Shown one piece after another: positions 1 through 8,425 of a DNA stretch of 64,000 nt (its first letter is position 1; every line of letters begins with the position of its first letter). The stretch covers positions 558,001 through 622,000 of the forward strand of contig NZ_JACHCG010000004.1 in the NCBI RefSeq assembly GCF_014200595.1. The letters run 5' to 3'. Both the position numbers and the translations under genes were made by a program. The stretch comes from Pedobacter cryoconitis. GTDB lineage: Bacteria; Bacteroidota; Bacteroidia; Sphingobacteriales; Sphingobacteriaceae. The notes beneath the pieces are model-generated. The model made no database searches and was not told where the DNA came from. It saw only the letters and a program-made list of their open reading frames with translations.

Positions 1-1
1 C

Positions 2-1279
2 AAAACACGTATTGCACGTTTAATGGTTAACCTGCTTGATGAATATATCCCTTATATCACGGGAAGTGAAATCTTTGATGATCCTTTGAATCCGATATCC
101 TGGTTCGGAAAACAGGAAGTTGCTGCACATGGTGATGCAACCCCGGTCAGCTGGCAGCACCGTTCAGATCGTTATACGGAGAAATTAGCAACTCCGGATG
201 TGACCGTGGCTGATTTAATTGGCGATATGGACCCGATTAAAGCCGCTACACTGAAGTTAACCTACAACGATGAGCGTGTGATCCACTTTGGATTAATCCC
301 AAGAGCACACCGAAGCATTTTCGTAATCAATGAGCTGCCGGATTTACAGGCAAGGATACAGGTAGCTTTGTTTAACATGCTTCAGGAAAAAGATATTCAG
401 ATCAGAGGTTTTAAATTACGTCTTCCGTTAGATGTACAATTTGTATTTACAGCAAACCCTGAGGATTATACCAACAGGGGATCAATTGTGACGCCGTTGA
501 AAGACAGGATAGAAAGTCAGATCCTTACGCATTATCCTAAAACGATAGCGATATCCCGTAAAATTACTTTCCAGGAGGCAAAGATCACTGAAGCACAAAA
601 ACTAATCGAAGCGGATGGTTTAGTGAAAGATTTGATTGAGCAAGTAGCTTTCGAAGCGCGTAGAAGTGAATTTATCGATCAGAAATCTGGTGTTTCGGCA
701 CGTTTAACGATTTCCGCTTACGAAAACCTGATCAGTACTGCCGAAAGAAGAATGCTGGTTAACGGAGAAAAGAAAACCTTCGTGAGACTTGCTGACCTGA
801 CGGGAATTATACCAGCAGTAACAGGTAAAATAGAGTTGGTTTACGAAGGTGAGCTTGAAGGGCCTGCTAAAGTTGCCAATATCTTAATTGGTAAAGCGAT
901 CAAAAGCCTGTTCAACCGTTACTTCCCTGATCCGGAGAAAGCAAAGAAAAGCAAAACTGCAAATCCTTATCAATTGATCACAGACTGGTTCACAGATGGC
1001 AACACATTGGATATTGCTGATAACCTGACAGAGTCTCAATATAAAAAAGAGCTGATGCAAGTTGGCGGCCTGAATGAACTGGTTAAACAATTCCATCCTA
1101 AGCTGAGTGCAAATCAAACCCTTTTATTAATGGAGTTTGCCTTACATGGGCTGGCGGAATATTCTCAGTTGAACAAAAAATACCTGAGTGGTGGTTTCGG
1201 GTTCTCTGATATGTTTGACAGCTTATTTAATACCGATCCTGAAGAGGATGAAGATGATGACATTGATTTCAATGCCTAG
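2..1279 (+). CDS. MoxR / magnesium-chelatase-I-like AAA+ ATPase, 5' end cut by the window
   Basis: The reading frame is open from base 2, so the N-terminus and the Walker A region lie outside the window. What remains has the AAA+ core: a Walker-B-like stretch FVINELPDL followed by QARIQVALFNML, and a sensor-1-like VFTANPEDYTNRGS with LKDRI after it. The pattern is typical of the ChlI/BchI-MoxR branch. The C-terminus is strongly acidic (DPEEDEDDD). Family knowledge: such ATPases usually act as chaperones for metal insertion or protein maturation with a VWA-domain partner. No VWA gene follows here, so the client is unknown. The internal ATG at 23 is not taken as the start because the homologous frame continues upstream. 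Confidence 0.85.
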   Translation, partial: KTRIARLMVNLLDEYIPYITGSEIFDDPLNPISWFGKQEVAAHGDATPVSWQHRSDRYTEKLATPDVTVADLIGDMDPIKAATLKLTYNDERVIHFGLIPRAHRSIFVINELPDLQARIQVALFNMLQEKDIQIRGFKLRLPLDVQFVFTANPEDYTNRGSIVTPLKDRIESQILTHYPKTIAISRKITFQEAKITEAQKLIEADGLVKDLIEQVAFEARRSEFIDQKSGVSARLTISAYENLISTAERRMLVNGEKKTFVRLADLTGIIPAVTGKIELVYEGELEGPAKVANILIGKAIKSLFNRYFPDPEKAKKSKTANPYQLITDWFTDGNTLDIADNLTESQYKKELMQVGGLNELVKQFHPKLSANQTLLLMEFALHGLAEYSQLNKKYLSGGFGFSDMFDSLFNTDPEEDEDDDIDFNA

Positions 1280-1316
1280 TCTGTTTTAAAGTATCTTTTA
1301 ATATTTAACATAAATA

Positions 1317-2642
1317 ATGGGCAGATTACCCTTTCTTATTGCAGGATGTCTTTTAATCATCGCATTTGACTTTTATTTCGTCAAGGCGATTTTATCTGCT
1401 TTCAAAAACTGGAGTGATAAAGCAAAAATCAGGTTTACCCGAATTTATTGGGCTATCACCATGATACTAATCATTGGTGTTTTTGCAGGTATCTTCTTAA
1501 ATCTCTTTTTATCACTGCGCGCAATCATTTTAGTTGTTTTTTTCCTGACCACAGCCTGCAAAATCGTGATGCTGCCCTTTCTGCTGGTTGATGACCTGCG
1601 CAGATTCAGCATTGCTATGTTCAGACGTATCAAAAGACCGGAAAACAACAACGCAGCAGTATCAGGAAGCTTAAAAGATCAGGATAACGCAACCGGTTTA
1701 TCCCGTAAAATAAGCACCACCAATAAAACCGGTTTAGCCATCGAACAACCGATCAGCCGTTCTTCCTTCATTGTCAAAGCAGGCTTAGTTGCAGCGGCAA
1801 TTCCCCTCACTTCATTGTCCTGGGGCATTGTATCAGGAGCTTATGATTACCAGGTTCGCAGAAAAACACTGATCCTCCCGAACTTACCTGCTGCCTTTGA
1901 TGGCATCACTATGGGACAAATCTCAGATATTCACTCTGGAAGCTTTTACAATAAAACTGCTGTAAAAGGAGGCGTCGAAATGCTCCTTGGCGAAAAACCA
2001 GACTTCATCTTTTTCACTGGCGATATCGTCAACGATATGGCAACAGAAATGCGGGATTATCAGGATATATTCAGTAAAATAAAGGCTCCTCTTGGTGTTT
2101 ATTCATCCCTGGGAAATCATGACTATGGCGACTATTATTTTGGTAAAGAATCTTCCCCTGCCAAAGTAAAAAACCTGAAAGATGTGATCAAAACCCATGA
2201 ACTTATGGGCTGGGATCTCTTAATGAATGAAAACCGCCGGTTAAAAATTGACGGTGAAGAGATTGGAATCCTGGGCATCGAAAACTGGGGTATGGGGCGT
2301 TTCCCGAAATACGGCCGTATGGATCTTGCAGTTAAGAACACCGATGACCTTCCCGTAAAGCTTTTACTTTCTCACGACCCTTCACATTGGCGTGCCGAAG
2401 TCCTGCCCAAATACCCACAGATAGATGCGATGTTTAGTGGCCATACTCATGGTATGCAATTTGGCGTACGTACCGAAAAGTATCAATGGAGCCCTATAGA
2501 GTATATCTATAAAGAATGGGCCGGGTTATACCAGGAGCAAAGGCAGCAGCTCTACGTTAACGTAGGTTACGGCTTCCTTGGTTATCCCGGAAGAGTAGGT
2601 ATCTTACCGGAGATCACCATCTTCACGCTCAAAAGAGCATAA
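1317..2642 (+). CDS. membrane-anchored metallophosphoesterase
   Basis: 441 aa. Three hydrophobic segments in the first ~100 residues and another near residue 155-175 anchor the protein. The catalytic domain (about 190-440) carries the full calcineurin-like set of metal-binding motifs in order: DIHSG, TGDIVND, GNHDYG, SHDPSHW and GHTHGMQFG. This matches the YkuE/YaeI-type branch, which hydrolyses phosphoesters with a dinuclear metal centre; substrates in this branch are poorly defined and cannot be read from the sequence. The start at 1317 lies 37 bp after the upstream ATPase stop, so co-transcription with it is possible. An inverted repeat lies just downstream. Confidence 0.85.
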   Translation: MGRLPFLIAGCLLIIAFDFYFVKAILSAFKNWSDKAKIRFTRIYWAITMILIIGVFAGIFLNLFLSLRAIILVVFFLTTACKIVMLPFLLVDDLRRFSIAMFRRIKRPENNNAAVSGSLKDQDNATGLSRKISTTNKTGLAIEQPISRSSFIVKAGLVAAAIPLTSLSWGIVSGAYDYQVRRKTLILPNLPAAFDGITMGQISDIHSGSFYNKTAVKGGVEMLLGEKPDFIFFTGDIVNDMATEMRDYQDIFSKIKAPLGVYSSLGNHDYGDYYFGKESSPAKVKNLKDVIKTHELMGWDLLMNENRRLKIDGEEIGILGIENWGMGRFPKYGRMDLAVKNTDDLPVKLLLSHDPSHWRAEVLPKYPQIDAMFSGHTHGMQFGVRTEKYQWSPIEYIYKEWAGLYQEQRQQLYVNVGYGFLGYPGRVGILPEITIFTLKRA

Positions 2643-2662
2643 GAAAAAGAATACAAAAAAAC

Positions 2663-2725
2663 ATCCCTGTAATTTCTGACCCCGTTATATAGTCCACAAA
2701 AACGAAAACCAGAAATTACAGGGAT
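2663..2725. terminator. 16-bp perfect inverted repeat after the metallophosphoesterase gene
   Basis: Arms 2663-2678 and 2710-2725 are exact reverse complements (ATCCCTGTAATTTCTG and its complement), separated by a 31-nt loop and preceded by an A-rich stretch. It starts 20 bp after the stop codon. The plus-strand transcript would end in a hairpin followed only by TTTTG, so termination is plausible but not textbook. Confidence 0.5.
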
Positions 2726-3153
2726 TTTGTGTATACGGGAAATATTAAACAAAGACAGAATACAAGAGTAACTCACCCAATATATCTATAGAGAATAACT
2801 ATAAAGGTCTAACAACGAAGTTTTACTATCATGATGTGACAAGTTCTTCTAGTGTGTCTAATAAGTCTTCCAGAGAGCTTCCTTATAAAACTATTTCAAA
2901 TAAGCTTTTCAACAAATTCTTCTATCTGGTCATCCAATAACCTCCATCTATGTGTGGATATCGAAAAAAAACAACATACTAATGTGAGGACATTCGTTCC
3001 GGGCCTCTTCAGGCGAAGGCAATGTCGGCCGAACATAGTATGTTGTTTTTTTTCGAAGCCGGACACACACTCCTCAACACTGTTAATAACTCACTAACAA
3101 CTTAATCAAAACCGTTAAACTTAATTTATTACATTATAAATAAATTAAACATC
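2726..3153. other. long non-coding spacer with a second large inverted repeat
   Basis: Together with the preceding repeat, about 510 bp separate two plus-strand genes. The short open frame at 2852-3097 has no recognisable protein features and runs straight through the inverted repeat, so I do not call it a gene. Apart from the hairpin at 2961-3056 the stretch is AT-rich. It ends in an AT-rich run (3118-3150) where a promoter for the next gene could lie, but no clear TAnnTTTG box is visible. Confidence 0.5.
2961..3056. repeat. 21-bp perfect inverted repeat enclosing nested stems
   Basis: Arms 2961-2981 and 3036-3056 are exact 21-bp reverse complements, beginning TCGAAAAAAAAC on the left. The 54-nt interior can fold further: GACATT near 2989-2994 pairs with AATGTC near 3021-3026, and GCCTCTTC pairs with GAAGGC around an AGGC loop. 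TGTGTG at 2951-2956 is mirrored by CACACA just beyond the right arm. The A8/T8 tracts inside the arms make bidirectional termination possible, but the branched interior is more than a simple terminator needs. No transposase or target duplication was seen. Confidence 0.7.
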
Positions 3154-3873
3154 ATGAAAACTCACTTTATAACCTACGGAGACGATAAATACAGAGAGCA
3201 GAGAAAATTTCTCAAACAAATAGCTATAGATTCCACTTTTTTCGATGAAGTAAAAGTATACAGTCCATCTACCATAGATCCAATCTTCGCAAAACACTTC
3301 AAATCAATTCTTGAACAAGGAAAAGGCGGAGGATACTGGATCTGGAAACCCTACCTTATTAAGAAAATATTCGACACACTTCCGGAAAACGATATTTTAA
3401 TTTATGCTGACGCAGGATGCATTATTAATAAAAGAGGTGCCCGGCGTTTCCACGAATACCTGACCCTTCTCATAGCAACCGATACCGGTATACTCGCCTT
3501 TGAACTCCCTCACAAAGAAAATGAATATACCAAACAAGAAGTATTTGATTACCTCAAAACCCCAGCAGAAATTATCAATTCTAATCAATTGATGGCAACT
3601 GTTATCATGCTGAGAAAATGTCAGCACACCACACAACTCATCGATAAATGGTACGATACACTATATGAAGCCCCGTACCTGTTTACAGACCAGAAAAACC
3701 CGGCCATTCAGCAAAAAACATTTATAGAACATCGCCATGACCAAAGTATATTCAGTGTACTAAGAAAAACACATGGAGCCTTCATTATACCAGACGAAAC
3801 ATATTTTGCGAATTTTATAGAAGATGGAGCAAATTACCCCTTCTGGGCTGCCCGGTTGCAAGATGGTATTTAA
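3154..3873 (+). CDS. putative glycosyltransferase-like protein
   Basis: 239 aa, no signal peptide or membrane segment. Residues 58-67 read GGGYWIWKPY and residues 84-88 read YADAG. This combination is common in a family often found in capsule or surface-glycan loci, and the short acidic motif recalls a nucleotide-sugar or metal-binding site. I recognise the family pattern but cannot assign a donor or acceptor. The gene is an orphan: it sits between a hairpin-rich spacer and a bidirectional terminator, with no other glycan genes beside it. A role in surface polysaccharide synthesis is inference only. Confidence 0.5.
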   Translation: MKTHFITYGDDKYREQRKFLKQIAIDSTFFDEVKVYSPSTIDPIFAKHFKSILEQGKGGGYWIWKPYLIKKIFDTLPENDILIYADAGCIINKRGARRFHEYLTLLIATDTGILAFELPHKENEYTKQEVFDYLKTPAEIINSNQLMATVIMLRKCQHTTQLIDKWYDTLYEAPYLFTDQKNPAIQQKTFIEHRHDQSIFSVLRKTHGAFIIPDETYFANFIEDGANYPFWAARLQDGI

Positions 3874-3880
3874 ACAAAAA

Positions 3881-3910
3881 TAGCGCAGCTCCTATAAAAA
3901 GACTGCGCTA
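3881..3910. terminator. bidirectional terminator between convergent genes
   Basis: TAGCGCAG (3881-3888) pairs with CTGCGCTA (3903-3910) around a 14-nt loop, with A- and T-rich flanks. It sits between the stop of the plus-strand glycosyltransferase-like gene and the stop of the minus-strand response regulator gene. Confidence 0.75.
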
Positions 3911-3930
3911 TCAAAAATACTGTTAAAAAA

Positions 3931-4620
3931 CTATCCCGCATTAAAACGGTAACCAATACCCCTCACAGTCTGTAACAACTGAGGATTATCAGGATTCAAT
4001 TCAATCTTCTTTCTCAAACGAACAATATGCATATCAAGCGTACGCGTATTCACATCAGAATTATATCCCCAAACAACCAGCATTAACTCATCACGGTTAA
4101 TCACCTTATTCGGATTTCTCAGGAAATACAATAAAATCCTGTTCTCCAATATCGTTAACTCAATCTTTCTTCCACTCCTGTAAAGCGTATGGATATTAGG
4201 GTGATGCTCCATATCCCCAAAACGATGGATCTCTGACTTATCATTATTCAGCAAAAACTTCACCTTACTCTCCAGCATCGCCACCAAAACATCCATATTA
4301 AACGGCTTGGTTACATAATCAGACACACCAAAAGTATAAGCATCGATCTTATCCACATCCTGCGCCTTAGCAGTCATCATAATAATCAAGTTCTCAAAAC
4401 CCTGCTTACGCACCTCCTGACAAACATCCGACCCCTGTTTACCCGGCAACATCCAGTCCAGCAAAACAATATCAGGCTTTTCATCCATGATCGTTTTTAC
4501 CGCCAGCTCACCATCACCAGTTTCCAGTACATCGTATCCCTCAGACTTTAGCCTGTGTACCACTAAAAACCTTAAATTTTCATCATCCTCAACTATCAGT
4601 ATTTTAATTCCTTTAGACAT
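3931..4620 (-). CDS. OmpR/PhoB-family response regulator
   Basis: 229 aa. An N-terminal receiver domain (1-120) shows the acidic pair D12/D13, phosphoacceptor D55 in IVLLDWMLPG, T83 and K105 in TKPF. A C-terminal winged-helix domain (about 130-227) ends with the typical TVRGIGYRF. It follows the histidine kinase gene by 4 bp on the same strand, so the two form a two-component pair. Because the kinase is itself directly coupled to an S9-like lipoprotein gene, this regulator probably answers an envelope signal. Target genes are not evident in the window. Confidence 0.93.
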   Translation of the reverse strand: MSKGIKILIVEDDENLRFLVVHRLKSEGYDVLETGDGELAVKTIMDEKPDIVLLDWMLPGKQGSDVCQEVRKQGFENLIIMMTAKAQDVDKIDAYTFGVSDYVTKPFNMDVLVAMLESKVKFLLNNDKSEIHRFGDMEHHPNIHTLYRSGRKIELTILENRILLYFLRNPNKVINRDELMLVVWGYNSDVNTRTLDMHIVRLRKKIELNPDNPQLLQTVRGIGYRFNAG

Positions 4621-4624
4621 ATCA

Positions 4625-6301
4625 TTAATTATTATAAGGCAGTACTATTTTAAACTCTGTTCCTTTATTTACTTTGCTCTTTACCGAAATCTCACCCTTC
4701 ATGAAATTCACTAACTCCTTACAAAAAGCCAGCCCCAAACCAACACTACCATTCTGATTATACTGATTCTGTATCCGGTAAAACTTCTTAAAGATATTAT
4801 TAATTTCTGGTGTAGGAATACCTATCCCCTGATCCACAAATCTGAATACAACTTTTCCCTTAATCATTCTCGCCACAATATGCAGCCGCTTATGCTCAGG
4901 ACGTGAATACTTATAGGCATTCTCTGCTAAATTGTCAAAAAGGCTGCCCAGCAATACCGGATCCGTGATAAATGTCCCAAAACCAGAGACCTCATAAGTA
5001 ACCACAAAATCAGGATGCTTCAACGTATGCGACTCAATCGTACTCTCAATAAAATCCACGATATTGATTTCATCATGATTTAACTGAATAGCCCTGTTTT
5101 CAATCTGCGTAAAAGCCAGTAGCTTGTTCATCAGCCCATTTAACTTGTCGGCCTCCTCATCCAGGATTTTACCATATAACTTCAGCTCCCTTTCAGTCAG
5201 CGCACTCGCACTTTTAATATTATTACCTGCGATCTTAATCACGCTTACCGGTGTTTTAAACTCATGCGTCAGGTTATTCACAAAATCATACTGCAATTTA
5301 AACATCTTATGATTAATATTCAGATTTCTGTAGATCAAAACAGTCACCAATACCAGAATACCATAAAAAAGTAACATCACCAATGCAATAGGCATAAAAT
5401 AACTCAGGATCTCCTGAGACACAAACGACTTTGCAGAAATAAAATAGAGCTTATAATCTGAAAACGGGCCGGGTAACGTAATCTCTGTAGCCACATAATC
5501 CGTTGAAGTATTTAAAGGATCATAAGTAAGCGGTTCAATCCTTATATTTTGATACAATAGCGGTCGCGTATTGATAATTTTAATCTTATAAGGATCAAGA
5601 TGAAAAGATAACATATCCTGCTGATAAACCGGAGACGGACTCAGCTGCTGCCTTAACATCTGCTTATAGACCTTTAAATCTTCAAACCCCGGAATATTCA
5701 GGTAAGTAATTTTGTTCGAACGGATAATACTGAAGTTAGTAAAAAGCTCTTCCTGACTAGGCACACTAGTCGTATCCAAACTCTCAATATAAGAAATCAG
5801 CTTAATCCCTAAAGCATTAAAATCATCACCCCTGCTGAATTTTTTCGTATCATCCCTGGAAAACAATTTGACCGAATCCAAAGGCACCAGATCACCAAAC
5901 TGATAAATATTTTTAGGGCCAAAAGAAAAATGTCCGGTATTTAATCCATCTCTGACTGGTGTATTTCCAATCTCTGAATCATAAAAGACCACCTTTGAAA
6001 CGAATGGATAGGCATTAATAATTGTATCAACAAACTTTGATGCCGTAGCAGAATCAAGATACCCATTGTAATAAGAGATTTCAGGAACTTTATTCTGGAA
6101 AAACTCATTGTAAGGCTTGATACTTTCTTCCAGCACCTTTACCTTTTCAGAGACAAACTCATTTTCTATAAACTTCTTGCTGAAATTATAAGCCAAGAAC
6201 AGTGACAAGATGAACAATACAGAGATCAGCACAATAAATGTCACGATCAGTGAAAAGTTTTTACGATAGCCACTAGTCTTTTCCGGAGCCATATTACCCA
6301 T
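4625..6301 (-). CDS. membrane sensor histidine kinase
   Basis: 558 aa. Membrane segments at about 17-39 and 301-325 enclose a ~260-residue periplasmic sensor with no family I recognise. The cytoplasmic part has the H-box NNLTHEFKTPVSV with phosphoacceptor H346, then N (NLAENAYKYS), G1 (DQGIGIP) and G2 (GSVGLGLAFCKEL) boxes of the ATPase domain. No HAMP domain is obvious between TM2 and the H-box. The start at 6301 directly abuts the stop of the upstream S9-like gene; an alternative start is three codons in (M4). Cognate partner: the response regulator 4 bp downstream. Confidence 0.92.
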   Translation of the reverse strand: MGNMAPEKTSGYRKNFSLIVTFIVLISVLFILSLFLAYNFSKKFIENEFVSEKVKVLEESIKPYNEFFQNKVPEISYYNGYLDSATASKFVDTIINAYPFVSKVVFYDSEIGNTPVRDGLNTGHFSFGPKNIYQFGDLVPLDSVKLFSRDDTKKFSRGDDFNALGIKLISYIESLDTTSVPSQEELFTNFSIIRSNKITYLNIPGFEDLKVYKQMLRQQLSPSPVYQQDMLSFHLDPYKIKIINTRPLLYQNIRIEPLTYDPLNTSTDYVATEITLPGPFSDYKLYFISAKSFVSQEILSYFMPIALVMLLFYGILVLVTVLIYRNLNINHKMFKLQYDFVNNLTHEFKTPVSVIKIAGNNIKSASALTERELKLYGKILDEEADKLNGLMNKLLAFTQIENRAIQLNHDEINIVDFIESTIESHTLKHPDFVVTYEVSGFGTFITDPVLLGSLFDNLAENAYKYSRPEHKRLHIVARMIKGKVVFRFVDQGIGIPTPEINNIFKKFYRIQNQYNQNGSVGLGLAFCKELVNFMKGEISVKSKVNKGTEFKIVLPYNN

Positions 6302-8194
6302 CTATTTCTTAGACAAATTTACAGATAAAAACTGCTCCAGTGAAGCATATAACTGTTGGCGCACATCTTCACCCTGCGGAGAAAACTCATTATATTCCTT
6401 TTCCAGGTAAGTTACGTTCACATTTCTTTTTTTAAGTTCTTTCACAAACTGAACAGCCTCTCCCGAATTACTCCTTGGATCCTTTGGGCTTTGCGCAAGA
6501 AACACTGGAACTCTGAACTTATCTGCATGAAAAACCGGAGATACCTGGCGCATCCGGTCACCTTCAGTTACAGGATTACCAATCACCTCATAGTACATCT
6601 GCAAATTCGTCTTCAAAAATGGAGGAATTGACTTCAGATAACTGAACAAATTAATCACTCCTGAATTAGACCCGCCACAAACATACATCCCCGGACTCGA
6701 ATATAAACTATTTAACGCGATATAACCGCCAAAGCCAGAACCATAAATAGCTATTTTCCTTGGGTTAGCAATCTTATTCTCAATGAGCCACCTTACCCCA
6801 TCATTAATATCATCTTTGATTTTGCCTCCCCATTGACCAGATCCAGCAGCAGCAAAGGACTTCCCGTACCCGGATGAACCTCTGTAATTAACCTGGAACA
6901 CTGCATACCCTCTGTTCGCCAGAAATTGTACTTCTGCCTTATATCCCCAGGAATCTCTGCGCCCCGGTCCATCATGCGGCAAAACAACTACAGGAAGGTT
7001 TGAAGAAGGTTTATTAATCGGTAACGTAAGATATCCCTGTATTTTTAATCCGTCACGTGCCGTATAAGAAACAGGTTTCATCTCGCACATTTCAGCTTCC
7101 TTAACGTAAGGATTAAAATCACTTAGTTTTCTGATTGTACCTTTATTGGCAATATATAAGTAATAAGATCCCGGATTTCTATCCGTAAACGTTCTTACAA
7201 TAAATGTATTTTCTGCTTTATCTCTGTCAATAATCCTTGATTCAGTACCAGGTAATAATTTATCCAGCTTTTCATATAGCTTTTTAACAGATGGATCAAG
7301 ATAATGCTTCTCCTTTTTCCAGGTTTCACAGATTACAAAAGCTATCGTTTTTTTAGACTCAGAATATTGAGCATCCACTACATTGAGCGTATCATTACTG
7401 AAAAGCACTTTGCTTTCTTTTCCCGTCAGACAGTTCAATTCTATCAACGCATTTTTATCCCTGTTGACATTAGAGATCGCATAAACAATATTTGGTCTCG
7501 TGTCTGAAATCGCAATAGGCGTGAAAGTAGTTTTAAAGTTATTGGTTACGACAGCCCTGAAGGCTTGGTTTTCAGTCTCTCTGTAGAGTAAAGTCTGGTT
7601 TACCCCATCACTTGTAGTGGCCAGGCGAATTTGTCCTTTTGAATCTGTTACCCAGTTGGTAATGTTTCCAGGGTTCCTCGCAGCCATATCCATCTGGCCA
7701 TCTCTTACATTTAAACGGTAAACATCAAATACCGTAGAATCTCTTTTATTAGATGAAACCAATAAGAATTTACCATCAATCAGCTGATCTTTAAGTACGT
7801 GCATCCTGCTTTTTCCATTATCACTCAGCTGACGTTCATTTTCCCCGTTTTTATTGATAATAAAGATATCAGATAACCGCTCTGCACCGGCCTTCTCTTT
7901 GTAATAAACAATTTCATCATTACTTACCCAGAAGTAATAATTGATATTTTTCTCATTCAATTGTGTGATTTGTGAAGACCTCCCGGTAGCCAGCTCTTCT
8001 ACAAATAAATTTTGCTTTTTACCCTGCAACTTCAGATAAGACATGGTTTTGCCATCCAGAGAAATTGCATAAGAACCCTTGTCCTGTGCCTTAAAGAAGT
8101 CTGCTACAGGAATAACCCTCACCTGCCTGTTTTGCCGGCAAGCACTGAAAAGGGCTAGAAGAACAATTAATAAATATCTTTTCTTTAAGGTCAT
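6302..8194 (-). CDS. S9 (prolyl oligopeptidase)-like lipoprotein, predicted catalytically dead
   Basis: 630 aa from the chosen start at 8194. That start gives MTLKKRYLLIVLLALFSAC, a lipoprotein signal with lipid-attachment Cys19; the longer frame to 8290 adds a sequence with no signal-like features. Residues ~30-370 form a predicted beta-propeller and ~380-630 an alpha/beta-hydrolase domain of peptidase family S9. The family nucleophile elbow GGSYGG is here GSGFGG (485-490), so the Ser position (487) is Gly. The Asp is kept (D572 in KDPR), but the His position in the usual EGHGF is Asn (N602 in EYNEF). Two of three catalytic residues are therefore missing. It abuts the histidine kinase gene with no gap, suggesting a sensory or binding role. 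Confidence 0.85.
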   Translation of the reverse strand: MTLKKRYLLIVLLALFSACRQNRQVRVIPVADFFKAQDKGSYAISLDGKTMSYLKLQGKKQNLFVEELATGRSSQITQLNEKNINYYFWVSNDEIVYYKEKAGAERLSDIFIINKNGENERQLSDNGKSRMHVLKDQLIDGKFLLVSSNKRDSTVFDVYRLNVRDGQMDMAARNPGNITNWVTDSKGQIRLATTSDGVNQTLLYRETENQAFRAVVTNNFKTTFTPIAISDTRPNIVYAISNVNRDKNALIELNCLTGKESKVLFSNDTLNVVDAQYSESKKTIAFVICETWKKEKHYLDPSVKKLYEKLDKLLPGTESRIIDRDKAENTFIVRTFTDRNPGSYYLYIANKGTIRKLSDFNPYVKEAEMCEMKPVSYTARDGLKIQGYLTLPINKPSSNLPVVVLPHDGPGRRDSWGYKAEVQFLANRGYAVFQVNYRGSSGYGKSFAAAGSGQWGGKIKDDINDGVRWLIENKIANPRKIAIYGSGFGGYIALNSLYSSPGMYVCGGSNSGVINLFSYLKSIPPFLKTNLQMYYEVIGNPVTEGDRMRQVSPVFHADKFRVPVFLAQSPKDPRSNSGEAVQFVKELKKRNVNVTYLEKEYNEFSPQGEDVRQQLYASLEQFLSVNLSKK

Positions 8195-8211
8195 AGCATT
8201 AGGGTAGCCTG

Positions 8212-8219
8212 CAAAAATA
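8212..8219 (-). promoter_or_regulatory. candidate -7 promoter element of the S9-kinase-regulator operon
   Basis: On the minus strand this reads TATTTTTG, matching the Bacteroidota -7 consensus TAnnTTTG, 17 nt before the ATG at 8194. A TTG lies 24 nt further upstream. This position supports the shorter S9 start, because the longer frame would begin upstream of the promoter. Confidence 0.4.
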
Positions 8220-8425
8220 CGCAACACGAGCTGTCTATATGGACAATACACTAATATTGTTACCTTAACAGCAAATGAAGAGCGTCTCAAAATAGGAATA
8301 TTTTATCGCTGATAAAGAAATGTGTGGTAACATTTAAAATACGGGTAATCCGGAATGATGGACAGCCACAATTTATTATCTTTATTTTTGATAACAGTTT
8401 ATTGCTGTTCACGTTGATACAGGAC

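Noticed and set aside
2961..3056. Possible integron attC site
   Set aside because: The arms lack the RYYYAAC/GTTRRRY core sites and there is no integrase or cassette array nearby.
2852..3097. 81-residue plus-strand open frame
   Set aside because: It runs through the 21-bp inverted repeat, has no recognisable domain, signal or promoter, and its composition is not protein-like.
8195..8290. Extended N-terminus for the S9-like lipoprotein
   Set aside because: The extra 32 residues would place the lipobox in mid-protein, and the candidate promoter lies inside this stretch.
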